Assembly: GCA_036504335.1 (NCBI GenBank)
Contig: DASXVJ010000024.1
Coordinates: forward strand, 12,010 to 76,009
Length of the DNA: 64,000 nucleotides
From: Fen-183 sp036504335
GTDB taxonomy: Bacteria > Acidobacteriota > Thermoanaerobaculia > UBA5066
Direction of reading: 5' to 3'
Positions 26,004 through 39,087 of this stretch are shown in pieces. How positions within the stretch are numbered: position 1 is the stretch's first letter; every line of letters begins with the position of its first letter. The position numbers were made by a program, and so were the translations under genes. The notes beneath the pieces are model-generated. The model was not told the origin of the DNA, made no database searches, and was given only the letters and a program-made list of their open reading frames with translations.

Positions 26004-26022
26004 GCGCTCCTCGGGGAGCGCC
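25979..26022. repeat. Two adjacent perfect hairpins between hrcA and mglA
   Basis: GGGGCGC/GCGCCCC (25979-25995, 3-base loop) and GGCGCTCC/GGAGCGCC (26003-26022, TCGG loop) are 7 bp apart in the divergent intergenic region. Neither has a T-run, so a terminator is unlikely. They could be leader structures or regulator sites. Confidence 0.45.
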
Positions 26023-26079
26023 TGCGGCCCGCGGTGTAAGATGCAAAGTGCTCCGCAACGGAGGTTTGGCCAACACTCG

Positions 26080-27459
26080 ATGGTTTTTTTCAACTACGCG
26101 ACGATGCAGATGGCCGCCAAGATCGTGTACTACGGTCCCGGCCTCTGCGGCAAGACGACGAACCTCCACGTGATCTACGGGCGCACGGCGCCCACGTCGC
26201 GGGGGGAGATGGTCTGCCTCGAGACCGAGACGGACCGGACGCTGTTCTTCGACCTGCTCCCGCTCGACGTCGGCGTGATCGGGGGCTTCAAGACCCGCCT
26301 CCAGCTGTATACCGTTCCCGGCCAGGTCTTCTACAACACGACCCGCAAGCTCGTCCTCAAGGGCGTCGACGGCATCGTCTTCGTCGCCGACTCGCAGCGC
26401 CCGATGCGCGATCCGAACGTCGAGAGCCTCAAGAACCTCCGCGAGAACCTCGCCGAGATCGGCCTCACGCTCGAGAGCGTCCCCCACGTCTTCCAGTACA
26501 ACAAGCGCGACCTTCCGAACATCCTTTCGATCGACGAGCTCAACGAGTCGCTCAACCCGGACGGGTCGGTCGAGGGATACGAGGCCTCCGCGACGAACGG
26601 AACGGGGGTCTTCGAGACGCTCAAGGCGATCTCGAAGCTCACCCTGCGTTCCCTCAAGGGCCGCATGACCGTCGAGCAGCGCCGCCCGACCGTCGTCGTG
26701 TCGGGCGAGACGCCGGCGCCGATCCCGGCGGCGGCGCTTCATGCCGGGCCCCGGGGCGCGCGCACCTCCGGAATCACGGCCGCCATCGAGTCGCTGGGGG
26801 AAGCGGGCGGCTCCGGCGAGCCGGCGGCCGAGGGCCGCAACCCGTACGACTCCACGATCTCCCGCCTGCAGCGGCTCCAGTCGCTTCACCGCCAGGGGGT
26901 CGACCTCCACGCCGCGAGCGCTTCAGGCACGAGCCTCGCGGCCCTCACCCCGCCCGCCACCGCCACGGCGGGGACCGACGGCGGCCCCCAGGACGCCCCG
27001 TTCGAAGCCGCCAACCTGCCGCCCGCGGACGATCCCGCCGCCGAAGTGAGCTTCGCCGAGATCCAGCCGCCGCCGGACGATCCGCTGCCCGACTCGTCGG
27101 TCAAGCACGTCCGCGTGCGTACGAACGTCGACATTCTCTCGGAGCTCGAGAAGCTGCGGAAGATCGCGACGCAGAAGCCGGCGTCGCCCGCCCACAAGGT
27201 CCGGAGCGCCGCGGACGTGTCGCTCGACGATCTGCTCGGCTCCGCGCGCAACCGCAAGAAAGACGTCGCGCAGAGTTTCGAGATCCTGGTTCCGCGCGAC
27301 GCGCTCGCGAAGAGCCGGCGCGTGACCGTGGCCCTGCGGTTCGACGACGACTCCGGCGCCGCGATCGGCCCGGAGAAACGCTTCGACGTCGAGCTCGCCG
27401 CGTCGCAGGATCTCCAGAATCTCCTGCTCTCCCTCAAGTTCAACGTGCGCACCGAATGA
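26080..27459 (+). CDS. MglA-type Ras-like GTPase with long C-terminal extension
   Basis: Residues 1-200 match MglA, the switch GTPase for polarity and gliding or twitching. They start MVFFNYATMQMAAKIVYYGPGLCGKTTNL with P-loop GPGLCGKTT (19-27), then VPGQVFYNTTR and the G4 motif NKRD. The ATG at 26080 gives the normal family N-terminus. About 260 further residues follow: Pro/Ala-rich linker, a helical stretch (DILSELEKLRKIA), and an apparently folded end (FEILVPRDAL to LKFNVRTE). Typical MglA is about 195 residues. No MglB partner is seen in the window. Its stop overlaps the transglycosylase start (ATGA). Confidence 0.85.
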   Translation: MVFFNYATMQMAAKIVYYGPGLCGKTTNLHVIYGRTAPTSRGEMVCLETETDRTLFFDLLPLDVGVIGGFKTRLQLYTVPGQVFYNTTRKLVLKGVDGIVFVADSQRPMRDPNVESLKNLRENLAEIGLTLESVPHVFQYNKRDLPNILSIDELNESLNPDGSVEGYEASATNGTGVFETLKAISKLTLRSLKGRMTVEQRRPTVVVSGETPAPIPAAALHAGPRGARTSGITAAIESLGEAGGSGEPAAEGRNPYDSTISRLQRLQSLHRQGVDLHAASASGTSLAALTPPATATAGTDGGPQDAPFEAANLPPADDPAAEVSFAEIQPPPDDPLPDSSVKHVRVRTNVDILSELEKLRKIATQKPASPAHKVRSAADVSLDDLLGSARNRKKDVAQSFEILVPRDALAKSRRVTVALRFDDDSGAAIGPEKRFDVELAASQDLQNLLLSLKFNVRTE

Positions 27460-29258
27460 AGGGCGCGCGTCTTCTCGCCGTCCTGGGGGCGCTCGCGGCG
27501 GCGGGCTGTGCGTCCGCGCCGCCCGGCGAAAAGGCCGCCGCGCCGGCTCCCGCGTCGCCCGACGCCGTCGCGTTCGCGGCCCGGACCCAGGCGACGGACC
27601 TCTTCTACCGAGGCAAGGCCCTGGCTCTCGCGGGCGACGCCGACTGCGCGCGCGAGGCGTTCCACGGCGCGCTCGAGACCTTCCGCGCGGCGGCCCGGCC
27701 CGGCAGCGGGTCCGACGCCGCCTTCGCGGGCGAGTTGTGGGAGAGCGTCGCCGCCTATCGGCCCGTCCTCGACGCCGCCGCCCGGACCGGCGAACCGGAG
27801 CGCGCGCCGGCGGAGGACCCGCGCGACAGCCTCGTGGCCGCGGCGCCGACGGCGAGCCCGGAGGAGTTCGAGAAGGCCAGGAGGGAGATCGACGCCGTCC
27901 CCTCGCGCGTCTCGTTCGACATTCCGATGGTCGTGAACGAGCAGGTGCTGCGCGCGGTCGCCTTCTACCAGTTCCGCATCCCGCTCGGTTTCGCGACCGC
28001 TCTCAAGCGCAGCGGCCGCTACATGGAACTCATGCGCGGCATCCTCAAGGAAGAGGGCGTCCCCGAGGACCTCGTCTACGTTGCGATGGTCGAGTCCGCA
28101 TTCAAGTATCAGGCGCACTCGCGCGCCGCGGCGCACGGATTCTGGCAGTTCATCGAAGGCACGGGCCGCCGCTACGGCCTCCGCCGCACGCGCGAATACG
28201 ACGAGCGCAGCGACGCCGTGAAGTCGACGCGGGCCGCGGCCGCGTACTTCCGCGACCTCTACGAGATGTTCGGCGACTGGCACCTCGCGATGGCGGCGTA
28301 CGACGCCGGCGAGGGAAGGATCCTGAAGAGCCTTCAGCGGACCGGGGCCCGCGATTTCTGGGGACTCGCGCAGGGCTCGACGCTGCGCCGCGAGACGCGC
28401 GACTACGTTCCATTCGTTCTCGCGACTGCGCTCATGACCAAGGACCCGGCGCGCTTCGGGTTCGACGTCGTGCCCGACCCGCCGATCGCGTGGGACACCG
28501 TGGCCATCACGAAGCCGGTGGACCTCGGGCGCGTGGCCGGGGCCGCCGGCGCGACGCTTCCGGAGCTCCAGCTCCTCAACAGCGAGCTCCGGACGCGCTC
28601 GACGCCGCATGGCGTCCCGTCGTACGGCCTTCGGGTCCCGCCGGGCACCGCGGCGCTCGTCGCCGCCCGGCTGCCCGGCCTTCCGGCCGCGCCCGAGGTC
28701 GCCGAGAAACGCATCACGGTGAAGAAGGGCGAGACGCTGTCGCGGGTCGCCGCGCGCGCGGGCGTCTCCGTCGGCGAGCTGTGCGACTGGAACGACATCC
28801 CGCGGACCGCGAAGCTCCACAAGGGAACGGTCCTCATCGTCCCGTCGCGTCCGAAGGGTCAGCCAAAGGAACAGCTTGCCGCGAGGTCCTCGAACCCGCA
28901 GGGAGAGATCCGCAGCGTCCCGACGCCCGCGTCCGCGATCACGCGCGCGGCGGACGTCGGCCCGTTCACGGCGGCGCCCGCCGCGGCGACTCCGGCTTCC
29001 CCCGCAGCCGCCGCCGCGGCGCTCCCCGGGCGCGTCGACATCCCGGCGGAAGGGTTCGCCGAAGCGCGGGCCGCCGCGGCCAGCAGCGCCGCGGCCCGGA
29101 AGGTCAAGCACACGGTCAAGCCGGGTGAGACGCTCTACTCCCTCGCCGCGCGGTACGGGACGACGACCGACGCGATCCTCCACGAGAACCGCCTGCGCTC
29201 TGCCCGGTCGCTCCGCGCGGGCCAGACGCTCACCCTCACGCTCGCCGTCCTGAACTGA
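27456..29258 (+). CDS. Lipoprotein lytic transglycosylase with LysM repeats (MltD-like)
   Basis: A 600-residue envelope enzyme cutting peptidoglycan glycans. The signal ends AAAGCASA, a lipobox with Cys19. After an Ala/Pro-rich region and a helical region comes the SLT domain with catalytic Glu in MVESAFKYQAHS. Two LysM modules bind peptidoglycan, one beginning KRITVKKGETLSRVAAR and one at the C-terminus (KHTVKPGETLYSLAARYG). Coupled to the MglA-like GTPase by ATGA, suggesting a shared role in polar or envelope processes. Confidence 0.9.
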   Translation: MKGARLLAVLGALAAAGCASAPPGEKAAAPAPASPDAVAFAARTQATDLFYRGKALALAGDADCAREAFHGALETFRAAARPGSGSDAAFAGELWESVAAYRPVLDAAARTGEPERAPAEDPRDSLVAAAPTASPEEFEKARREIDAVPSRVSFDIPMVVNEQVLRAVAFYQFRIPLGFATALKRSGRYMELMRGILKEEGVPEDLVYVAMVESAFKYQAHSRAAAHGFWQFIEGTGRRYGLRRTREYDERSDAVKSTRAAAAYFRDLYEMFGDWHLAMAAYDAGEGRILKSLQRTGARDFWGLAQGSTLRRETRDYVPFVLATALMTKDPARFGFDVVPDPPIAWDTVAITKPVDLGRVAGAAGATLPELQLLNSELRTRSTPHGVPSYGLRVPPGTAALVAARLPGLPAAPEVAEKRITVKKGETLSRVAARAGVSVGELCDWNDIPRTAKLHKGTVLIVPSRPKGQPKEQLAARSSNPQGEIRSVPTPASAITRAADVGPFTAAPAAATPASPAAAAAALPGRVDIPAEGFAEARAAAASSAAARKVKHTVKPGETLYSLAARYGTTTDAILHENRLRSARSLRAGQTLTLTLAVLN

Positions 29259-29271
29259 CCGGAACGTTCCC

Positions 29272-30798
29272 ATGACGGTCGCTCGGGCGCACTCCGCGAC
29301 GATCGTTGGCCTCGACGGGATTCCGGTGGTCGTCGAGTGCGCGATCGGCGCCGGCCTGCCGGGGCTGACGATCGTCGGCCTGCCCGACGCCGCCGTGAAG
29401 GAAAGCCGCGAGCGCATCCGCTCGGCGCTCCGGCACGTCGGATTCCCGGCTCCGTCAAAGAACGTCGTCGTGAACCTCGCGCCCGCCGACCTTCCGAAGT
29501 CCGGCACGGCGCTCGATCTCGCCGTCGCCCTCGCCATCCTCGCCGCCAACGGCGACGTCCCGGCCGAAGCGCTCGCGGGCGCTCTGCTCGTCGGCGAGCT
29601 CGGACTGGACGGAGCCCTCCGCCCGGTGCCCGGCGTCCTCGCCCTCGCGGAAGCGGCGCGGGCCGAAGGGAAAGACATCCTCGTTCCTTCCGAGAATGGT
29701 CCGGAGGCTGCAGCGCTCGGCGGCCTCGATGTGTACGCGACCGATCATCTCGGCGCCGCGATCGCACACCTCCTGGGAAAACTTCCTCTTCCGAAAGCCG
29801 CCCCGGCACCCGAACGAGCTCTAGCGGCCGCAGCGGAGCCGGACCTCTCCGAGGTGCGCGGGCAGGCCGTCGGGCGGCGCGCCCTCGAGATCGCCGCCGC
29901 CGGCGGCCACAACCTCCTCATGACGGGGCCGCCCGGGTCCGGCAAGACGATGCTCGCGCGGCGGCTGCCGGGCCTCCTTCCGCCGCTCTCGCGCGAGGAG
30001 AGCCTCGAAGTCACGCGCATCTGGAGCGTCGCCGGCCGGCTGCCTGCGCGGAGCGGGCTCCTCGTCCAGCGCCCGTTCCGCTCTCCGCACCACGGCGCGT
30101 CGGCCGCGGCGCTCGCGGGCGGCGGCTCGGACCCGCGGCCCGGCGAGCTCTCTCTCGCCCACTATGGCGTCCTCTTCCTGGACGAGCTGCCGGAATTCCG
30201 GCGCGACGCGCTCGAGGCGCTCCGCGAGCCTCTCGAAGACGGGGTCGTGTCGGTCGCCCGCGCGGCCGGCGCGCGGACGTTTCCCGCGCGCTTCCTGTTC
30301 GTCGCGGCGATGAACCCCTGCCCGTGCGGCCATCGGGGAGACCCGCGGCGCGCGTGCGCGTGCTCCCCCCGGGACGTGGCCCGTTACCGCCGGAAGATCT
30401 CGGGCCCGCTGCTGGACCGGATCGACCTCCACGTGGAGGTGCCTGCGCTCTCCTCGACCGATTTCGGAGCGGACGGCGACGGCGAGCCCTCCCGTTCCGT
30501 GCGGGCCCGGGTCGTGGCCGCCCGGGAAGTCCAGCGGGCCCGCACGGGCGATCCTCGGCTCGTCAACGCGGCCCTGTCCGGCCGTTCGGGGCGCGCCCCC
30601 CTGAAGCCGAGCCCGGACGCCCGGGCGCTTCTCGACCGGGCCGTCGACAGGCTCACGCTCTCGGCTCGCGGCTACCAGCGCGTCCTCCGCGTATCCAGGA
30701 CGATTGCAGACCTCTCGGGCAACGCCACGGTTGGGGCAGCGGAGGTGGCGGAAGCGCTGCGTTTCAGGCCCGGACGCGAGGCGTCCGAGGCGCCGTAA
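29272..30798 (+). CDS. ComM/YifB-family Mg-chelatase-like AAA+ ATPase
   Basis: The family includes ComM, which aids branch migration in natural transformation. The 508 residues include the N-terminal PDAAVKESRERI ribosomal-S5-like domain, Walker A GPPGSGKTMLAR, and MNPCPCGHRGD with the following Cys cluster. The C-terminal HTH region ends the gene. It starts 13 bp after the transglycosylase. Confidence 0.9.
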   Translation: MTVARAHSATIVGLDGIPVVVECAIGAGLPGLTIVGLPDAAVKESRERIRSALRHVGFPAPSKNVVVNLAPADLPKSGTALDLAVALAILAANGDVPAEALAGALLVGELGLDGALRPVPGVLALAEAARAEGKDILVPSENGPEAAALGGLDVYATDHLGAAIAHLLGKLPLPKAAPAPERALAAAAEPDLSEVRGQAVGRRALEIAAAGGHNLLMTGPPGSGKTMLARRLPGLLPPLSREESLEVTRIWSVAGRLPARSGLLVQRPFRSPHHGASAAALAGGGSDPRPGELSLAHYGVLFLDELPEFRRDALEALREPLEDGVVSVARAAGARTFPARFLFVAAMNPCPCGHRGDPRRACACSPRDVARYRRKISGPLLDRIDLHVEVPALSSTDFGADGDGEPSRSVRARVVAAREVQRARTGDPRLVNAALSGRSGRAPLKPSPDARALLDRAVDRLTLSARGYQRVLRVSRTIADLSGNATVGAAEVAEALRFRPGREASEAP

Positions 30799-30840
30799 GT
30801 CTTTGAAAAAAGATCGGTTCTCATGATGCATCCAATTCAC

Positions 30841-30869
30841 TTGACAGGTTCCGATCGGGGGCTCAAATT
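30841..30869 (+). promoter_or_regulatory. Possible promoter for the M23 peptidase gene
   Basis: A perfect -35, TTGACA (30841-30846), and 17 bp later CAAATT (30864-30869), a weak -10. It lies 94 bp before the chosen start at 30963. Confidence 0.4.
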
Positions 30870-30962
30870 CACCCCGCACACTTCAAGGCCTTCATGGGTA
30901 GGCCGTGCTTCTTTTTGTCCGGGGATTTCCTGGAACGCACGAGCAGCAGCGAGCGAGACGAG

Positions 30963-31841
30963 ATGCCGAAGCGCGAGCACACGATCATCTTCGTCCCCCA
31001 CGCGAAGGCGCGTTTCAGGCAGTTTCACGTCTCCTCGCGGCTGCTCTGGGGTCTCGGCGCCGCCTTCCTGACGGCCGTTTTCCTGGGCACCACCTTCTCG
31101 ATCCTCTGGGTGCGCTCCATCAACAAGAACCGCGAGGTCACGGCGATCCTGGCCGAGAACTCCGACCTGCGGTCCCGCGCGGCCCTCACGAACGCCCGCC
31201 TCGAGTCGCTCGAGAAGCAGCTGGCCGAGTTCGAGGACCGCACCCGGCGCCTCTCGATCGTCGCCGGCCTCTCGGCCGTGCGCGACCCCGGCACCGGCGG
31301 CGTCGGCGGCCTGTCCGCGGCCCCGATCGACCCGTCGGCCTCGGCCGACACGGGGCTCACCGAGGCCGGCCGCCGCGGAGCCCTCCTCTCGTCGCGCCTT
31401 CAGCTCGTCGAGAAGCGGCTCGCGACGCAGGCCGACCAGCTCGCGCTCACGCCGACGATCGCTCCCGCGGCCGGCGTCCTGACGGCCGGCTTCGGCCAGC
31501 GGCCCGACCCGTTCACCGGCCACCCCGAGTACCACCCCGGAATCGACATCTCGACGCCCGCGGGCAACCGCATCGTCGCGCCCGCCTCCGGCACGGTCGT
31601 GAAGGTCGGCGTCGACAAAGGCTACGGCCGGTTCGTCCAGATCGCGCACGGCTACGGCGTCACCACCCTCTACGGACACCTGCAGGCGGCGCGCGTCGCC
31701 GAAGGCCAGCGCATCAAGCGGGGCGACCTCGTCGCCCTCGTCGGCTCGACGGGCCGCTCGACCGGCCCGCACCTCCACTACGAGGTGCGCGTGGACGGCA
31801 AGCCGTCGAACCCGCTCGATTACGTGTTGAACGCGTTCTGA
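30963..31841 (+). CDS. M23 family zinc metallopeptidase (MepM-like)
   Basis: Cell-wall endopeptidase with one N-terminal membrane anchor (about residues 24-48), then a coiled coil (ENSDLRSRAAL to LEFEDRT-like region), then the M23 domain. Zinc/catalytic motifs HPGIDISTPAGNRI and TGRSTGPHLHYEVRVDG (HxH) are intact. The ATG at 30963 begins PKREHTIIFVPH, typical for this anchored group; the in-frame ORF starts 23 codons earlier. Length 292. Confidence 0.88.
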   Translation: MPKREHTIIFVPHAKARFRQFHVSSRLLWGLGAAFLTAVFLGTTFSILWVRSINKNREVTAILAENSDLRSRAALTNARLESLEKQLAEFEDRTRRLSIVAGLSAVRDPGTGGVGGLSAAPIDPSASADTGLTEAGRRGALLSSRLQLVEKRLATQADQLALTPTIAPAAGVLTAGFGQRPDPFTGHPEYHPGIDISTPAGNRIVAPASGTVVKVGVDKGYGRFVQIAHGYGVTTLYGHLQAARVAEGQRIKRGDLVALVGSTGRSTGPHLHYEVRVDGKPSNPLDYVLNAF

Positions 31842-31884
31842 CCGCTGCGCGATCAGAACGCGGGAACCGCGGCTTCCCTGTTCT

Positions 31885-31910
31885 CGGGGAACCCGCCGCC
31901 GGGTTCCCCG
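31885..31910. terminator. Hairpin after the M23 peptidase
   Basis: An 11-bp perfect stem, CGGGGAACCCG and its complement, with a CCGC loop. No U-run follows. Near-identical hairpins occur at 60129 and, less perfectly, at 45659 (see findings). Confidence 0.55.
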
Positions 31911-31920
31911 AACCCCTCCG

Positions 31921-31945
31921 CACTTTCTAAGAAATCTCCCTCTTC
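31921..31945 (-). repeat. Dispersed AT-rich motif between mepM-like gene and secA
   Basis: The minus strand reads GGGAGATTTCTTAGAAAGTG. It is the clearest intergenic copy, 55 bp before secA. Confidence 0.6.
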
Positions 31946-31999
31946 TCTCTCCTGCTAAACTCCCCGTTCTTCGCGCGAAGCGCGCGGAGCCCTCCTTTC

Positions 32000-34831
<2,832 letters not shown>

Positions 34832-34840
34832 GCCTCGTCC

Positions 34841-35689
34841 CTACTTCACCGACCCCACCGTGAAGCCCGCGATGAAGCGGTCGAGGAACAGGTTGTAGAC
34901 GACGGCGATCGGCAGGCTCGCGATCAGGCACGCCGCCATCAGAGAGCCCCAGTAGTAGACGTCGCCTCTCACGAGGTAGATCGGGATCCCGACGCCGATC
35001 ATCTGGTTGCGCTCCGGGGAGATGAACGTCAGCGCGTAGACGAACTCCTGCGTCACCAGCGTGAAGGAGAAGATGACGACCGTCAGGATCCCGGACACGG
35101 AGATCGGAACGACCATCCGGAAAAAGGCGCCGAAGCGCGTCAGGCCGTCCACCATCGCCGCATCCTCGAGCTCCTTCGGAATGGACTTGAAGAAGCCCAT
35201 GAGCAGCCAGATGGAGAACGGGATCGTCATGCTCGGGTAGACGAGCACGACCGAGAAGATGCTGTCCTGAAGCCCCACGAGCGCGACGACGCGCGAGAGG
35301 GGAATGAAGAGCAGCGTCGGCGGGATCAGGTAGGTCAGGAAGATCGCGATCCCGAGCCGCTCGCCCCAGCGCCCGGCGAGGCGGGCGAGCGCGTACGCGG
35401 CCGGCACCGCCAGGACGAGCGTGATCGCGACGACGAGGACGCCCACGAGGGCCGTGTTCCCGAGCCAGCGCAGGAACCGGGTCTCCGCGAACAGGAACCG
35501 GATGTGCTCGAACGTGGGCGGGAGGTTGAACAGGAACGGGTTGTTCTCGACCGTGTAGAGGTCGATGTTCTGCTTGAAGGCCGCAATGAGCATCCAGAAG
35601 AACGGAAAGCCCAGCGCGACGACGAAGAAGCCCAGCACGGAGACGTGAAGCGCCCGGGCCCCGATCCGGCGCAACCCGCCGCGCTCCAT
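34841..35689 (-). CDS. Carbohydrate-type ABC transporter permease (MalG-like)
   Basis: Inner-membrane permease of a binding-protein-dependent importer, 282 residues with about six hydrophobic helices and an EAA-loop reading ELEDAAMVDGLTRFGAF. The ATG at 35689 overlaps the MalF-like gene (ATGA). It is last in a four-gene operon in the order binding protein, ATPase, permease, permease. The sugar, or other solute, is unknown. Confidence 0.88.
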   Translation of the reverse strand: MERGGLRRIGARALHVSVLGFFVVALGFPFFWMLIAAFKQNIDLYTVENNPFLFNLPPTFEHIRFLFAETRFLRWLGNTALVGVLVVAITLVLAVPAAYALARLAGRWGERLGIAIFLTYLIPPTLLFIPLSRVVALVGLQDSIFSVVLVYPSMTIPFSIWLLMGFFKSIPKELEDAAMVDGLTRFGAFFRMVVPISVSGILTVVIFSFTLVTQEFVYALTFISPERNQMIGVGIPIYLVRGDVYYWGSLMAACLIASLPIAVVYNLFLDRFIAGFTVGSVK

Positions 35690-36578
35690 CACGCCACCTC
35701 GCTGCGGTGCGCGACGCGCAGCATCAGATACGCGACCGCGACGAGGACCGGCACCAGGAAGAGCGAGATCGCGGCCCCCGCGGCGAGGTCGCTGCCGGCG
35801 ATTCCGGTCGCGAAGGCGAGCGACGGCAGGGTCTGCGTCGAGTCGAAGGGGCCGCCGGCGGTCAGGATGTAGACGACCGTCATGTCCGTGAACGTGAAGA
35901 TGATCCCGAAGAGGACGGCCACGCTCAGGATGGGCGTCATCATCGGGATCTTGATCTGGAAGAGAGTCCGCCAGAAGCCGGCGCCGTCGATGGCCGCGGC
36001 CTCCGGAATCTCCTTCGGGATCGCCGAGCGGCCGGCCAGCATGATCACGGTGGAGAACGGGATCAGCCGCCAGCAGTGAACGAGGACGACCGAGGCCATG
36101 GCGAGGTGCGGCTCCCCGAGCCACATCGGAGTGCTGTAGGGCTTGTAGACGTGGAGCGCGACGAGGACCCACGTGATGACGCTGTAGATGGAGTCGAGAA
36201 TCCACTTCCAGCCGATCGTGCCGAGCGAGACCGGCGCGACCCACGGCAGGAGGATGAGGAACCTCACGAGGCCGCGTCCGCGGAAAGGCTCTTCCAGGGC
36301 CGTCGCGAGGATGTTCGAGCAGACGATCACGATGACCTGGGCGCTCAGCGTGAACACGATGGAGTTCCGGATCGCCTTGTGGAACCCCGGGCTCTGGAGG
36401 ATGCTCCGGAAATTCTCGAGGCCGACGAAGTGAAGTCCCGCGCTGCCGATGCGGGCGTCGGAAAAGGCGTAGAGGACCGCGAGGACGAGCGGGATCCCGA
36501 CGAGCGCGAGGATGTAGAGCACGGCCGGGAGAAACATCGCCGGAGCGAGCCAGCGCTCCTCCCGCTTCGCGCCCGCGC

Positions 36579-36582
<4 letters not shown>
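35689..36582 (-). CDS. Carbohydrate-type ABC transporter permease (MalF-like)
   Basis: Partner permease of 297 residues with hydrophobic helices and the EAA-loop EIPEAAAIDGAGFWRTLF. The ATG at 36582 overlaps the ATPase stop by four bases. Longer upstream frame lies inside the ATPase gene and is rejected. Confidence 0.88.
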
Positions 36583-37604
<1,022 letters not shown>

Positions 37605-37611
37605 CGGGCGC

Positions 37612-38955
37612 TTACTTCCAGCGCGCGAAGATGCGCTTGTACTCGGTTTCCGCCGCCTTCGCCGCGTCCTCGGGGGACTCGTCGCCCCGCGCGACCTTCG
37701 CGAACATCGTCGGAATCACCCAGGTCGAGAACGCTTCCGCGATGCCCGCGGTCGCGTAGCCCGGGTAGCCGACGTTCGTGGCCCAGTCGAGCACGTTGCC
37801 GAGGACCTTGTACTTGTCCGGCGGGTTCGCCCGCGGGTCGTTCGCGATCTCCTTCTGGAGGTCCGGGACCGTCGAGGGGAAGCACGGGAAGTTGTAGAAC
37901 TGCCCGGCGACGAAGCCCTCGTGGAAGTGGTCCATGAAGTCGATCAGGAACTTCTGCGCGCCGTCCTTGTTCTCGGCGAACTCCCAGATCACGTGGCAGT
38001 TCATGACGTGCTCGGCCGCGAGGCGCCGGACCGGGCCCTTCAGGGCGGGGCACACCATGATCTTGCTGTCGATCGGGAGCTTCTCCCTCTCGGACTGGCG
38101 CGTGACCGAGATCGCGTTCGCGACGTAGGAGACGCGGCCCGCGAGCATCGCCTGGTTGTTCGAGGGAGGGGTCCACGTGAAGACCTCGGCGGTCTCCGTC
38201 TGCGTGTAGAGCTCCTTCATGTACTTCAGCGCTTCGATCGTCTGCTTCGAGTTGATCGTGACGTTGCCGGCCTCGTCCTGCTCGGCGCCGCCGAAGGACC
38301 AGAGGAGGGCGCGCAGCGCCATGCTCGAGTCGAGCTCCTGCGAGAGGCCGAGCCCGCACGGGTGGCCGTTCTTGTCCCGGATCTTCTTCGCGCCCTTCAG
38401 CAGGTCGTCGTACGTGTCGGGCCCGTTCGGAAACCCCGCCTCCGTCCACCAGTCCTTGTGCCAGTTGCCGGGGTCGGGCGTGTAGGCGTCCGAGAACGCG
38501 AAGTACTTCTTCGTCTTCGGGTTGTACGTGGACTTGTGCGCGAGGTCGATCTTCTTCCCGTGCTTTTTCTCGACCTCCTTGTAGACGTTCGTCATGTCGA
38601 TGACAGACGACTCGTACGCCGCGGGCGGCGAGAGGAACATGAAGAGGTCGTGGCCCTTCTTCGCCGAGACCTCGGACGCGGCGCGCGCCCCGAGATCCAC
38701 GAGGTTGATGTTGTCCACGATCACGTTCGTGTTGTTCTTCTGGCCCCATTCCTTCGTGTAGGTGCCGTTGAACCACGTGTCCCAGGCGGGGACGAAATGG
38801 CTCCACTGGAGGATCTTCAGCGTCTTCTGCTGGGCGGCCGCCCGCTGGGGGAAGAGGAAGGCGGGCCCGCCGATCCCGGCGGCGAGGGCGCCGCCTCCTG
38901 TGAGCTTCGCGAACCTGCGGCGCGTGATTCCGGGGGCTGGAACCTTCTTCGTCAT
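37612..38955 (-). CDS. Tat-exported extracellular solute-binding protein
   Basis: A 447-residue family 1 binding protein delivering a solute to the permeases. A twin-arginine signal, TRRRFAKLTGGG, precedes a hydrophobic stretch ending QRAAAQ. The body is Trp- and Lys-rich with a typical DYFDG-like bilobed pattern. It heads the operon. Ligand is not predictable from the sequence; the promoter in 38956-39087 is not clear. Confidence 0.85.
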   Translation of the reverse strand: MTKKVPAPGITRRRFAKLTGGGALAAGIGGPAFLFPQRAAAQQKTLKILQWSHFVPAWDTWFNGTYTKEWGQKNNTNVIVDNINLVDLGARAASEVSAKKGHDLFMFLSPPAAYESSVIDMTNVYKEVEKKHGKKIDLAHKSTYNPKTKKYFAFSDAYTPDPGNWHKDWWTEAGFPNGPDTYDDLLKGAKKIRDKNGHPCGLGLSQELDSSMALRALLWSFGGAEQDEAGNVTINSKQTIEALKYMKELYTQTETAEVFTWTPPSNNQAMLAGRVSYVANAISVTRQSEREKLPIDSKIMVCPALKGPVRRLAAEHVMNCHVIWEFAENKDGAQKFLIDFMDHFHEGFVAGQFYNFPCFPSTVPDLQKEIANDPRANPPDKYKVLGNVLDWATNVGYPGYATAGIAEAFSTWVIPTMFAKVARGDESPEDAAKAAETEYKRIFARWK

Positions 38956-39087
38956 GGGGCGCTCCTTCGGCCGTTCGGCCTCTCACGGTGGCGTGATCGG
39001 ATCGCTGGACGGGTCTGAGTACGTGCATGAGATCACTTCTCAGCGGGATCGGTCAACCGGGCCTTGCCGCGTATGGTATGAATCCAC

